Shown: positions 7,273 through 15,767 of the stretch, one piece after another
How positions within the stretch are numbered: position 1 is the first letter of the stretch
How the letters are laid out: each line of letters opens with the position of its first letter
Assembly (NCBI GenBank): GCA_005405945.1
Contig: BJHW01000001.1
Location: 6,882,001-6,946,000 of the forward strand
DNA: 64,000 nt
Source of the DNA: Streptomyces violaceusniger
GTDB taxonomy: Bacteria > Actinomycetota > Actinomycetes > Streptomycetales > Streptomycetaceae
Direction: 5' to 3'
The notes under the pieces: model-generated
What the model was told of the DNA's origin: nothing
Databases searched by the model: none
What the model saw: only the letters and a program-made list of their open reading frames with translations
Made by a program: the position numbers and the translations under genes

Positions 7273-8781
7273 ATGCCTGAAACGGCTCAATTCGTGGATC
7301 CCCGGCGCTGGAAAGCGCTGATATTCATCGCCCTCGCCCAGTTGATGGTCGTGCTCGACGCGACCATCGTGAACATCGCGCTGCCCAGCGCCCAGGCCGA
7401 CCTCGGCATCTCCGACGGCAACCGGCAGTGGGTCATCACCGCCTACGCCCTCGCCTTCGGCGGACTGCTGCTGTTCGGCGGCCGGATCGCCGACCTGTGG
7501 GGACGCAAGCAGACCTTCATCGTCGGTCTGATCGGCTTCGCCGCCGCCTCGGCCGTCGGCGGTGCCGCGCTGAACACCGGCATGCTGCTGGGCGCGCGTG
7601 CCCTCCAGGGTGTGTTCGGCGCGCTGCTCGCCCCCTCCGCGCTCTCGCTGCTCGCGGTGATGTTCACCGACCCCAAGGAGCGCGCCAAGGCGTTCGGTGT
7701 CTTCGGCGCCATCGCCGGTGGTGGCGGTGCCGTCGGTCTGATCCTCGGTGGTGTGCTCACCGAGTACATGGACTGGCGCTGGACCTTCTTCGTGAACATC
7801 CCGTTCGCCATCATCGCCGCGATCGGCGCGGTCGCCGTGATCCGCGAGCCGGTGGAGAGCCACAACTCGTCCCGGCTGGACATCCCCGGTGTGGTCCTGG
7901 CCACCGCCGGTCTGGTCTCGCTGGTGTACGGCTTCACCCGCGCCGAGTCCGACGGCTGGTCCGCGGGCCCGACCATCGGCCTGTTCATCGCCGCGGCCGT
8001 GCTGCTGCTCGCCTTCGTGGTCGTCGAGGCGCGGGTGAAGGCGCCGCTGCTGCCGCTGCGCGTCGTCGCCGACCGCAACCGCGGCGGTGTCTACGCCTCG
8101 CTGGCCCTCGCCATCATCGGCATGTTCGGCCTGTTCCTCTTCCTCACCTACTACATGCAGGTCGTGAAGGGGTACAGCCCGGTCAGGACCGGCTTCGCCT
8201 TCCTGCCGATGGTCGCGGGCATGATCACCGGCTCGACACAGATCGGCGCCCGGCTGATGACCCGCGTCCCGGCGCGGCTGCTGATGGGGCCGGGCTTCCT
8301 GGTCGCCTCGGTCGGCATGCTGCTGCTGACCCAGATCGACCTGGACACCTCGTACCCGGCGCTGATCCTGCCCGGGTTCCTGCTGCTCGGCCTCGGTATG
8401 GGTACCGCCTTCATGCCGGCGATGAGCCTGGCCACGCATGGTGTCGAGCCGCGTGACGCGGGTGTCGCCTCGGCGATGGTCAACACCTCGCAGCAGGTCG
8501 GCGGCGCCATCGGCACCGCGCTGCTGAACACGATCGCGGCGAGCGCCACCACCGAGTACGCGAAGTCGCATGCTGCGGGGGCCCCTTCCCGCACGGTGCT
8601 GCAGCTCCAGTCGATGGTGCACGGCTACACCGCCGCCATCTGGTGGGCGGTCGGCATCCTGGTGCTGGCCGCGGTCATCGCCATCACGTTCATCAACGCC
8701 GGGCAGCCGGAGGGCGGCGGCGCGGTCGCGGGCTCCGGTGACGGTGCGGCGGAGGACGCTGTTCCGGTGATGGCGCACTGA
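7273..8781 (+). CDS. DHA2-family (EmrB/QacA) 14-helix drug:H+ antiporter
   Basis: A 502-residue major facilitator with about 14 membrane helices. Family motifs are the helix-1 signature LAQLMVVLDATIVNIALP (motif D1), motif A in FGGRIADLWGRKQTF, and motif C around GGGGAVGLILGG. The C-terminal tail is Gly/Glu-rich and cytoplasmic. It would export a hydrophobic or cationic compound using the proton gradient. The upstream TetR gene is the likely controller. A TAGGCT -10-like hexamer ends only 5 nt before the ATG and there is no ribosome-binding site, so the mRNA may be leaderless. A bidirectional terminator follows. Substrate unknown. Confidence 0.9.
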   Translation: MPETAQFVDPRRWKALIFIALAQLMVVLDATIVNIALPSAQADLGISDGNRQWVITAYALAFGGLLLFGGRIADLWGRKQTFIVGLIGFAAASAVGGAALNTGMLLGARALQGVFGALLAPSALSLLAVMFTDPKERAKAFGVFGAIAGGGGAVGLILGGVLTEYMDWRWTFFVNIPFAIIAAIGAVAVIREPVESHNSSRLDIPGVVLATAGLVSLVYGFTRAESDGWSAGPTIGLFIAAAVLLLAFVVVEARVKAPLLPLRVVADRNRGGVYASLALAIIGMFGLFLFLTYYMQVVKGYSPVRTGFAFLPMVAGMITGSTQIGARLMTRVPARLLMGPGFLVASVGMLLLTQIDLDTSYPALILPGFLLLGLGMGTAFMPAMSLATHGVEPRDAGVASAMVNTSQQVGGAIGTALLNTIAASATTEYAKSHAAGAPSRTVLQLQSMVHGYTAAIWWAVGILVLAAVIAITFINAGQPEGGGAVAGSGDGAAEDAVPVMAH

Positions 8782-8835
8782 TGCGCTGAGGCCTGCGTGT
8801 TGGGCTGTCGTTCCTGGGCGGTCCTGCGTCAGGTG

Positions 8836-8878
8836 AAGGCCCCGCTCCTCCTCGGGACTCGAGGGGGAGCGGGGCCTT
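8836..8878. terminator. Bidirectional terminator hairpin
   Basis: AAGGCCCCGCTCC and GGAGCGGGGCCTT arms lie between the convergent exporter and MarR genes. The stem is long and G/C-rich, ending in A/T at both feet. Confidence 0.8.
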
Positions 8879-8897
8879 CGTGCGTTGCCCCGGGGCG

Positions 8898-9410
8898 TCA
8901 GCGCAGCCAGGGGAGGTCGGCGCCCGCCGGCTGGAGGCCGTCCGCGATGATCCGGCATACGGCGCCGAACTGCTCGACCTGGTCGGGGGTGAGCCGGTCG
9001 AAGACGGCCGTCCGTACGGCGGTGACATGGCCGGGGGCGGTCTCCCGCAGCACCTTGAGCCCCTTGTCGGTCAGGACCGCGTTCTGTCCGCGCTTGTCGT
9101 CGGGGCAGTCCTCGCGCCGTACCCAGCCGTCCTTCTCCATGCGGGCGATGGCATGGGACAGCCGGGATCGAGTGATCTTGGCGGCCTCGGCCAGTTCGGT
9201 CATCCGCATCCGGTGGCGAGGCGCCCAGGAGAGCTTCACCAGCAGGCCGTAGTAGACGTGGGGCATGCCGGCGTCGCGCTGCAACTGGCGGTCGAGGTGG
9301 TCCTCCAGGAGCATGCTCGCCTGGACATACGCCTGCCAGCTGCGCTGTTCGTCTTCGGTCAGCCAACGCGGCTCGTCGGCGTCTGAGGGGGTCTTCATGG
9401 CGTCGTCCAC
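8898..9410 (-). CDS. MarR-family regulator
   Basis: A 170-residue winged-helix regulator. The recognition region is MTELAEAAKITRSRLSHAIA, followed by the wing DGWVRREDCPDDKRGQNAVL with the conserved D.R.... element. A Cys in the wing (EDCPDDKRG) is common and is not by itself evidence for redox sensing. The frame opens with GTG at 9410; an ATG four codons on (9398) is an alternative start. It diverges from an extradiol dioxygenase gene with a TTGA/TCAA palindrome between them, which suggests it controls both genes in response to a phenolic or similar ligand. Confidence 0.85.
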   Translation of the reverse strand: MDDAMKTPSDADEPRWLTEDEQRSWQAYVQASMLLEDHLDRQLQRDAGMPHVYYGLLVKLSWAPRHRMRMTELAEAAKITRSRLSHAIARMEKDGWVRREDCPDDKRGQNAVLTDKGLKVLRETAPGHVTAVRTAVFDRLTPDQVEQFGAVCRIIADGLQPAGADLPWLR

Positions 9411-9471
9411 GCGTCCATTCTAGGTAATTCTCTTTGAATCTTAAATAACTGTGCGCTACAGTGATAACTGT

Positions 9472-9491
9472 ATGCTTGAGGTTTCAAGCAT
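9472..9491. promoter_or_regulatory. MarR-type palindrome ATGCTTGA-N4-TCAAGCAT
   Basis: Perfect 8-bp arms in the divergent region between the MarR gene and the dioxygenase. TTGA/TCAA half-sites are typical of MarR/OhrR operators. It lies about 35 bp upstream of the dioxygenase start. Confidence 0.65.
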
Positions 9492-9525
9492 CCTGGCGAG
9501 CTCTGTCGACTGACGAGGAGTCCTC

Positions 9526-10307
9526 ATGTCCGCGCTCGACGGGCGCATGCCCGCGCTCTACCTCAGCCATGGTGCTCCGCCGCTCGCCGACGATCCGGTC
9601 TGGCCGGGACAGCTCGCCGCCTGGGCCGCCGGCCTGCCCCGGCCCAACGCCATTCTCATGATCTCCGCTCACTGGGAAGAGGCGCCCCTGGCGGTCGGCG
9701 CCACCCAACAGGTGCCTCTGGTCTATGACTTCTGGGGCTTCCCCCAGCACTACTACCAGGTGCGGTACGCCGCGCCGGGCGCCCCGAGCTCGCCGAGCGG
9801 ATCCGCAAGACGCTGCGCACGGCGGGTACCCCGGTGCAGGACATACCCGACCGGGGGCTGGACCACGGGGCGTATGTGCCCCTGGTCGAGATGTATCCGG
9901 AGGCCGACATCCCGGTTCTCCAGGTCTCGATGCCGACCCTCGACCCGCGGAAGCTGATGGAGATCGGCCGGAAGCTGGCGCCGCTGCGGGACGAGGGGGT
10001 CCTGATCGTCGGCAGCGGCTTCTTCACCCACAACCTGGCCGCGCTACGGCAGACGGGCCCGATGCCGCCCAGTTGGTCGGCCGAGTTCGACGACTGGGGG
10101 CAGCGGGCCCTGGACGCGCAGGACATCGACGCGCTGCTGGACTTCGAGCACACGGCCCCGGCGGCGGGGCTCGCCCATCCGCGCACCGAGCACTTCGCGC
10201 CGCTGTTCGTCACGCTGGGCGCGGCGGAGGCGGAGCTGCGCAGCCAGCGGAGTGTGATCGACGGGTTCTGGATGGGGCTGGCGAAGCGGTCGTTGCAGTT
10301 CGGGTGA
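9526..10307 (+). CDS. Class III extradiol (DODA/LigB-type) dioxygenase, frameshifted
   Basis: Ring-opening dioxygenase of the DOPA 4,5-dioxygenase type, about 260 aa once repaired, the usual size. Metal and catalytic motifs are LYLSHGAPP near the start, MISAHWEE (His), RGLDHGAYVPL (His), and HTAPAAGLAHPRTEHFAP near the end. The reading frame shifts after RYAAPGAP: one added C in the CCCC run at 9782-9785 gives PELAERIRKTLRTAG and joins the two halves. The ATG is preceded by GAGGAG. Control by the divergent MarR gene is inferred from the palindrome between them. The physiological substrate is unknown. Confidence 0.8.
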
Positions 10308-10369
10308 GGGGGCGCGGGGGCGGCTCGGTGGGGTGTGGCCGAGCGGGTACGACCCGGCTGGGGCCCCTG

Positions 10370-11530
10370 TCAGAGCGCCGGGTCGATCATCGCGCAGGCG
10401 TGCAGTGCGGCGGCCAGGGCAGTCGGGTCCGCGCCCCGGGCGACGTCGAGGGCGGTGTCGGTCAGCTTGATGGCGTGCTCATCGCCGTGCGCGGCGGCGC
10501 GGGCGAAGACCTCCTCGGGGGTGGCGCCCTCCACGGACGGCAGCCGGTCGGCCGGGAGCGGCTCCCGAGGCGCGTACACCGCCGTGACCGCGGCGCTCGC
10601 CGCCCAGGCCGCCTCCAGGCTCGGCGCCCACAGCTCGCGCGGCAGCGCGGGCAGGGCGCGCAGTACGGCGTTGGGCGCGGTCGCGGCGTGGACCAGCATG
10701 ATCGGCTCGCCGTGGCCGTGGGTGGCGTAGCGATGGGTGGCGGCCCGTACGAGCTCGGTCAGCCTTCGGCGTGCCTCCTCGGGCTGGTCGGCGGGGTTAT
10801 CGAGGGCGTCGAGGGCGTCGAGGGCGTCGAGGTCGTCGGGGTCGTCGAGGGCGGGGTCGGCCGTCCGGCTGGGCCGCGGGGTGGACGGCCGGCTGGGCCG
10901 CGGGGCGGTGGGCGGCCAGGCGGGGAAGGCGGTGAGCCGGGCCAGCCGCTCGCGTATGCCACCGCTCTGGTCGGCGATCGGCTCCACGGCGGCCAGCGCG
11001 TCGGCCGCCGACCCGGAGGCGGGGCCCGGCCGCCGTCGGAGCGGCGGCAGCGGGGCGTGGCGGGCGGCCCAGTAGCCGAGGGCGTGGGCCAGCTCGGCGG
11101 TGCGGGGAGCGGTCGCCGTGCCCGGCTCGTCCAGCAGGGTCCGTACGGCGTGGCCGACGCGGATCACCGGATGGGTCGCGCCGCCGGCGATGCCCGGCAG
11201 CAGCCGCGGCCACCACATGGCGAACACGTCCTGCCAGGGGCGGTCGGCGAGTTCCCGGTCGAAGTAGGCGGGCCAGTCGGCGAGCCGGCGCGGATCGCCG
11301 AGCGCCTCGCGCCAGTTCTCCTCGGTGATCGCGGCGTACGAGCGCGGCATGTCCTCCAGCTTGCCGCGATAGCGGTCCAGCCACCGGTGCACGGTGCGCC
11401 CCTGGCCGTGGCGCACCAGCGCCTCCACGGCCATCGGCGCGTGATTGCTCAGCCATCCGTGACGCTCGGGGCCGGAGGCGTGCAGTCGCTCGAGGGCTTC
11501 GTCGAGGGTTCCCCTCGTGTCGTCTGTCAT
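10370..11530 (-). CDS. Questin oxidase-like (DUF4243) protein
   Basis: A 386-residue soluble helical protein resembling the questin-oxidase family, named for a fungal anthraquinone ring-cleaving Baeyer-Villiger enzyme. The N-terminal part (SNHAPMAVEALVRHG, WLDRYRGKLEDMP) and the central THPVIRVGHAVR block are the family landmarks, with conserved His residues. A variable Pro/Ser- and Asp/Ala-rich insert in the middle (about residues 208-245) is encoded by a 9-bp tandem repeat and is absent from the core fold. It is isolated: the dioxygenase converges on it and hrdD lies beyond a repeat region. Bacterial members have no assigned substrate. Confidence 0.7.
   Translation of the reverse strand: MTDDTRGTLDEALERLHASGPERHGWLSNHAPMAVEALVRHGQGRTVHRWLDRYRGKLEDMPRSYAAITEENWREALGDPRRLADWPAYFDRELADRPWQDVFAMWWPRLLPGIAGGATHPVIRVGHAVRTLLDEPGTATAPRTAELAHALGYWAARHAPLPPLRRRPGPASGSAADALAAVEPIADQSGGIRERLARLTAFPAWPPTAPRPSRPSTPRPSRTADPALDDPDDLDALDALDALDNPADQPEEARRRLTELVRAATHRYATHGHGEPIMLVHAATAPNAVLRALPALPRELWAPSLEAAWAASAAVTAVYAPREPLPADRLPSVEGATPEEVFARAAAHGDEHAIKLTDTALDVARGADPTALAAALHACAMIDPAL
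10800..10855. repeat. 9-bp tandem repeat (GTCGAGGGC type) inside the questin-oxidase-like gene
   Basis: Successive copies of GTCGAGGGC with small changes encode DPDDLDALDALDALDN on the minus strand. The unit is a multiple of three, so copy number can vary without breaking the frame. Confidence 0.75.
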
Positions 11531-11978
11531 GGCCTCACGCTAGGGAGGGCGGGACGGTCCCGGAACGGACCGGGGACGGAAGCGTGGAGGGACCAGCGAC
11601 CTAGGGAGCGCCCGGCGGATCGTGACGCCTGCGGCGGGCTGTCCCCTCCCCGCCCCTTCCCGAAACTGGGGCTTCGCCCCAGACCCCGGACCGGGGTGCC
11701 GTCCCGAACTCCGGACCGGGGCGCCGCCCCAGACCCTGAGTCGGGGGTGCCGTCCCAGACCCCGGACCGGGGCATCGCCCAGAACCCCGGACCGGGCATC
11801 GCCTCAAACCCCCGAACCAGGGCATCGCCCCGAAACCCGGGGTCCAGGGGCGGAGCCCCTGGTAACGGGAAGGGGCGGGGAGGGGGAAGCATCGATATGC
11901 GGCTCCGCCGCGTGGTACGCCGGACACCCCGTAACCGAGCCGGGCCGGGCCCGAGGGCCGATCCTTGAAGGCTGAGGG
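11531..11978. other. Non-coding stretch filled by a repetitive element
   Basis: About 450 bp with no supportable gene. Most of it is the G/C-rich repeat described at 11620-11930. Confidence 0.65.
11620..11930. repeat. Interspersed G/C-rich hairpin repeat, long copy
   Basis: Serial units of the form GACCCCGGACCGGGG-C-G-CCCC run across the stretch. They are bounded by inverted ends: CCTCCCCGCCCCTTCCC at the left and GGGAAGGGGCGGGGAGG at the right. The right end continues as GAAGCATCGATATGCGGCTCCGCCGCG. A shorter copy with the same CCACGCGGCGGAGCCG and ATCGATGCTTCCCCTCCCC sequence lies at 59810-59930 in inverted orientation. I read it as a dispersed streptomycete intergenic element of unknown role. 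Confidence 0.7.
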
Positions 11979-12404
11979 TCACTCCCGAGGGTGTTCCGCC
12001 CGTATGTGGAAGACGTAGAACGACATGCCCGCCATCACGAGTCCCGCCCCCAGCCCGATCCCCGAGGACCGGTACACCGAGCCTCCGCTCACGGAGTGCA
12101 GAAAGCCGATCGCACAGCCGAGGATCGTCCCGTAGAGCACGGCCCGGATCTCCGGCATCAGGCCCGGCGTCATCCTGCCGAGGGCGTAGCAGAGCGCCCC
12201 GAGCACCGCCGCCGATACCACGCCGAAGATGGCGGCCGTGGGGATGGTGGACCCCTGGTTGTGGGTCACGAACATCACCCAGCCGCCGTAGAGCACTGCC
12301 AGAACGGCTGGAACGCCCCATGAGGCGGAGGGGTGCGGGCGGAGAGGGAGTCGCGGATGGCGGCGGCGGCTCACCGGGGCTGTGGGAGCTGTGGGGGCAT
12401 TCAT
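11979..12404 (-). CDS. Four-helix membrane protein, unknown function
   Basis: A 141-residue protein with a Pro/Arg-rich cytoplasmic N-terminus (RRRHPRLPLRPHP) and about four membrane helices. These include VPAVLAVLYGGWVMFV, AAIFGVVSAAVLGALCYAL and GIGLGAGLVMAGMSFYVFHI. The C-terminus is short and charged. I do not recognise a functional family. It diverges from hrdD over a 370-bp region. Confidence 0.65.
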   Translation of the reverse strand: MNAPTAPTAPVSRRRHPRLPLRPHPSASWGVPAVLAVLYGGWVMFVTHNQGSTIPTAAIFGVVSAAVLGALCYALGRMTPGLMPEIRAVLYGTILGCAIGFLHSVSGGSVYRSSGIGLGAGLVMAGMSFYVFHIRAEHPRE

Positions 12405-12777
12405 GGCGGAACCTCCTCGTCACCGCGTCCCCGCCCTGGCCTCTCGCTTTCCAGCGCACACCCATGTGGAGGACCGGGCAACCCGGCGCGATGGGGCGTA
12501 CGGGCAACCAGCGGCCCGCGAGATTCGTCTTGACAGATGAGAGAAGGGCGGGGGAGCCGTAGCAGGCGACCGCACAGGGGGTCTGACCTGCGCTTCCCGG
12601 CCTCTCGGCAGTGCGCTGACCCGCATGTCGCTGGACAGGGTACTGCATGATCGTAAAAACGTGGGGGCCTGATGGGAATTCTGTCCTGATTCCAGTCGTT
12701 GTTTCCTTCGGACGGGGCACCCGACACCGGAGAGTCCGTCCATAGTCCGCGCCCGATCCATCTGTAAGGGAGCACGC
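12405..12777. other. Divergent intergenic region upstream of hrdD
   Basis: About 370 bp. It contains a sigma-R-type promoter (12674-12701) and an AAGGGAG ribosome-binding site just before the hrdD ATG. I see no gene in the rest. Confidence 0.65.
12674..12701 (+). promoter_or_regulatory. Sigma-R promoter of hrdD, GGGAAT-N18-GTTG
   Basis: GGGAAT at 12674-12679 and GTTG at 12698-12701 with exactly 18 nt between match the thiol-stress sigma-R (SigR) consensus GGGAAT-N18-GTT. It lies about 75 bp upstream of hrdD. Control of hrdD by SigR is known in S. coelicolor; here it is inferred from the site. Confidence 0.85.
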
Positions 12778-13782
12778 ATGGCAACCCGTGCCGTCGCCCG
12801 TAATCAGTCCGCCGCCGGTGGTGGCGCTGATGGGGCCAACAGTGTTCGCGCCTCAGGCGGGGAGATCGCCGATCGCGACCTGGTCGGCATGTATCTCGAC
12901 GAGATCGCTCGCACCCCGTTGCTGGACGCGGCGAAGGAGGTCGAGCTTTCCCAGTCCATCGAAGCGGGGGTGTACGCCCAGCAGATCCTGGACGGGGAGG
13001 TTGAGGACGCCCCTGCCGCAGGTGCGAGCCGCGAGGAGCTGGAGGCGATAGCCGCCGAAGGTGCCCGCGCCAAGGACATCTTCATCCGCTCCAATCTGCG
13101 CCTCGTCGTGGCTGTGGCGCGCCGCTACCCGCGCAGTGGGCTGCCCTTGCTGGACCTGATCCAGGAGGGCAACGCGGGCCTGGTGCGCGCGGTGGAGAAG
13201 TTCGACTACACGAAGGGCTTCAAGTTCTCGACCTATGCCACGTGGTGGATCCGTCAGGCCATCACGCGCTCGATCGCGGACCAGTCCCGTACCATCCGGC
13301 TGCCCGTCCACCTGGTCGAGGAGCTCGGCCGGATCCGCCGGGTGCAGCGGGAGTTCAACCGTGAGCACGGCCGCGAGCCGGAGCATGCCGAGATCGCCGA
13401 GGAGCTCGGCTCCACGATGGAGCGGGTCTCGGATGTGCTCGACTGGGCCCGTGACCCGGTCAGTCTGAACATGTCGGTCGACGACGAAGGGGAGACCCAG
13501 TTCGGCGATCTGCTGGAGGACACCTCGGCCGTCTCGCCCGAGCAGTCGGTGATGACGCTGCTGCGCAGCGAGGAGCTGGAGGACCTGATCGGCCGCCTCG
13601 ACGACCGCACCGCCTCCATCATCAAGGCGCGGTACGGCATCGACGACGGCCGGGAGCGCACCCTGACCGAGGTCGGCAAGCAGCATGGCCTCACGCGTGA
13701 GCGGATCCGCCAGATCGAGAAGCACGCATTGCTTGAGCTGAAGAAGATGGCCCGCCAGACCGGTTTCGACGCAGCGGCTTGA
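12778..13782 (+). CDS. hrdD: Group 2 RNA polymerase sigma factor HrdD
   Basis: A sigma-70 family factor of 334 aa, the length of HrdD. Region 1.2 begins GGEIADRDLVGMYLDEIART. Region 2 contains FIRSNLRLVVAVARRY, LIQEGNAGLVRAVEKFDYTK and the -10-reading segment KFSTYATWWIRQAITR. Region 4.2 with its helix-turn-helix is TLTEVGKQHGLTRERIRQIE. The MATRAVAR N-terminus matches what I recall of HrdD rather than HrdA, HrdB or HrdC. HrdD is dispensable and overlaps HrdB in promoter preference. Its sigma-R promoter links it to thiol-oxidative stress. A strong terminator follows. Confidence 0.92.
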   Translation: MATRAVARNQSAAGGGADGANSVRASGGEIADRDLVGMYLDEIARTPLLDAAKEVELSQSIEAGVYAQQILDGEVEDAPAAGASREELEAIAAEGARAKDIFIRSNLRLVVAVARRYPRSGLPLLDLIQEGNAGLVRAVEKFDYTKGFKFSTYATWWIRQAITRSIADQSRTIRLPVHLVEELGRIRRVQREFNREHGREPEHAEIAEELGSTMERVSDVLDWARDPVSLNMSVDDEGETQFGDLLEDTSAVSPEQSVMTLLRSEELEDLIGRLDDRTASIIKARYGIDDGRERTLTEVGKQHGLTRERIRQIEKHALLELKKMARQTGFDAAA

Positions 13783-13833
13783 GTTCTCAGGCCAGCAGAC
13801 CCCAGCCACCAGATCCCCTCCAACCCCTGGACC

Positions 13834-13867
13834 GAGCCCCGGCGCCTCCCCCCCGGCGCCGGGGCTC
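13834..13867 (+). terminator. hrdD terminator hairpin
   Basis: GAGCCCCGGCGCC and GGCGCCGGGGCTC form perfect 13-bp arms around a C-rich loop, 50 bp after the hrdD stop. Confidence 0.85.
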
Positions 13868-13938
13868 GCTTGTGTCTGTGGAGTTCTTAGGGATCCGGGA
13901 TCGGGTGTGGGGTTCTTGGGGATCGAGGGAACGGCTGG

Positions 13939-14676
13939 TCAGACGGCGAAGCCGCCGTCCACGGCGATGGACGCCCCGGTGATGTAGCGGCCGCTGGTGC
14001 CCGCGAGATGAGCCACGGTCGCCGCGATCTCCGTGGTGCGGCCGTAGCGGCCGAGCGCGGTGAAGCCGCTCTGGAAGGCGGCGTTCTCAGCGTCGGCCGG
14101 GTTCATATCGGTGTCCACGGGGCCGGGGTGGATCAGGTTGGCCGTGATCCCGCGCGGGCCGAGCTCGCGGGCCAGGGCCTTGGTGAGGCCGGTGAGCGCG
14201 GTCTTGCTGGTCGCGTAGAGGCTGCCGCCGGGGAAGGCGACCCGCTCGGCCATGCAGCTGCCGATGTTGATGATCCGCCCGCCGTCCGCCATGTGTGCGG
14301 TGGCCGCCTGTGCCAGGAGGAACGGCGCCCGGACGTTCACGGCGAGGACCCGGTCCACATCGTCCAGCGACAGCTCGCCGATGGGGCCGAGGACGCCGAC
14401 GCCCGCGTTGTTGACCAGGATGTCCAGGCGGCCGAACTCGGCGGCGGTCCCCTCCACGGCGGCCCGCATCGCCTGCGCGTCGGCACCGTCCGCCCGCACG
14501 GCCCAGGCGCGGCGGCCGAGTACCTTGATCCGGTCGACGACATCCGCCGCGCGTTCGGCCTGGCTGTGATAGGTCAGGGCGACATCGGCGCCCTCCTCGG
14601 CGAGCCGGATCGCCACGGCCTCGCCGATGCCCCGGCTGCCGCCGGTGACCAGGGCCGCCTTGCCGTCGAGTGTCAT
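13939..14676 (-). CDS. Short-chain dehydrogenase/reductase, FabG-like
   Basis: Classical SDR of 245 aa. The cofactor motif is TGGSRGIG at the N-terminus, with NNAG in the fourth strand, an active-site Ser in NIGSCMAE and the YATSK catalytic pair. C-terminal GASIAVDGGF is typical of 3-oxoacyl-ACP reductase relatives. The N-terminal pattern suggests NADP(H) (Arg in GSRG and a basic position after the second strand). It stands alone between hrdD and the fructose operon, so the substrate is open. Confidence 0.85.
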   Translation of the reverse strand: MTLDGKAALVTGGSRGIGEAVAIRLAEEGADVALTYHSQAERAADVVDRIKVLGRRAWAVRADGADAQAMRAAVEGTAAEFGRLDILVNNAGVGVLGPIGELSLDDVDRVLAVNVRAPFLLAQAATAHMADGGRIINIGSCMAERVAFPGGSLYATSKTALTGLTKALARELGPRGITANLIHPGPVDTDMNPADAENAAFQSGFTALGRYGRTTEIAATVAHLAGTSGRYITGASIAVDGGFAV

Positions 14677-15005
14677 GCCGTCTCCTCTATTCCTTGTATT
14701 TCTTATTTGCGGCGAAAATGCCGCTATGCGGTGGTCCCTGAGGACATGACTCGATCCTGGCCGGGCGGGCCGCGGAAGTCCGGCGGGATTCGGACGGTGC
14801 GCTGCGGCGATGGGCGGCGCTCGGGGCGGCGGTCAGGGTCGGGTCGGCTAGAGCGTGGGGCGGCCGGGGTCGCTGAGCGACCGCGAGCGACCCAGACATG
14901 CCCGGTCAGGTTTGTTTCGTGCCCGGATCTGTTTACTTTCCTGCATCGCCCCCGTAATCTGGCCGCGAAATCACAGGTTCGGGCATGGAAGGGACGTAAA
15001 CCCAC
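14677..15005. other. Divergent intergenic region upstream of the fructose operon
   Basis: About 330 bp without a supportable gene. The 3' part has an AT-richer stretch (GTTTGTTTCGTG, TCTGTTTACTTTCC at about 14908-14942) where the fru promoter and FruR operator could lie, and GGAAGGGACG serves as ribosome-binding site. Confidence 0.45.
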
Positions 15006-15767
15006 ATGTACGCACCGGAGCGTCAGCAGGAGATTCTCCGGCTCGCCCGCGAGAGCGGGCGGGTGGATGTCCTGTCCCTCGCCGAGGAGTTCCAGGTCAC
15101 CGCCGAGACCGTACGGCGTGATCTGCGCGCCCTCGACCGGGCGGGGCTCGTCCGCCGTGTGCACGGGGGCGCCATCCCGGCCGGACGGCTGGACTTCGAG
15201 CCCGATCTCGCCGAGCGCGAGTCCACCGCCGCCGATGAGAAGGACCGCATCGCGCGGGCCGCCATCGCCGAGCTGCCGTCCGACGGCAGCGTGATCATCG
15301 ACGCGGGTTCGACGGCGGCCCGGTTCGCCGCCGCCCTCCCCTTGGAGGCCAAGCTCACCGTCGTCACCCACGCCCTGCCGGTCGCCGCCCGCCTCGCCGA
15401 TCACCCCGGTATCGCACTGCACCTCGTCGGCGGGCGGGTCCGCCACCGCACCCGGGCCGCCGTGGACGCATGGGCGCTGCGCGGCTACGGCGAGATCAAG
15501 GCCGATGTCGTCTTCCTCGCCACCAACGGCTTCTCCTTGGACGGCGGGCTCACCACACCCGATCTCGCGGAGGGCGCCGTCAAGAGCGCCATGATCGCGG
15601 CGGCCCGGCGGGTGGTGCTGCTCGCGGACTCCGCCAAGTTCGGCCGGGAGCACTTCGCCCGGTTCGGCGGCCTGGACGATGTCGATCTACTCATCACGGA
15701 CACCGGGCTCAGCCCCCAGGACGCACTGGCCATCGAGCGCCAGGGCACGGAAGTGGCACGCGCATGA
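15006..15767 (+). CDS. fruR: DeoR-family repressor of the fructose operon
   Basis: A 253-residue DeoR-type regulator. The N-terminal winged helix has the family signature RVDVLSLAEEFQVTAETVRR-D-L followed by RVHGGA. The C-terminal DeoRC sensor domain carries VIIDAGSTAARFA, the phosphosugar-binding type, then FLATNGFSLDGGLTTPD and LLADSAKFGRE. Its stop overlaps the fruK start (ATGA). It probably binds fructose 1-phosphate or a similar phosphosugar and derepresses fruKA. The gene symbol is assigned from operon context. Confidence 0.88.
   Translation: MYAPERQQEILRLARESGRVDVLSLAEEFQVTAETVRRDLRALDRAGLVRRVHGGAIPAGRLDFEPDLAERESTAADEKDRIARAAIAELPSDGSVIIDAGSTAARFAAALPLEAKLTVVTHALPVAARLADHPGIALHLVGGRVRHRTRAAVDAWALRGYGEIKADVVFLATNGFSLDGGLTTPDLAEGAVKSAMIAAARRVVLLADSAKFGREHFARFGGLDDVDLLITDTGLSPQDALAIERQGTEVARA

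Noticed and set aside
9526..11530. A polyketide or anthraquinone biosynthetic cluster around the dioxygenase and questin-oxidase-like genes
   Set aside because: No polyketide synthase, cyclase or tailoring set is present; the two genes are convergent and separate.
11620..11930. A small gene inside the repeat stretch
   Set aside because: Frames are made of repeated Pro/Gly/Arg units and change with each copy; no ribosome-binding site or neighbour coupling.
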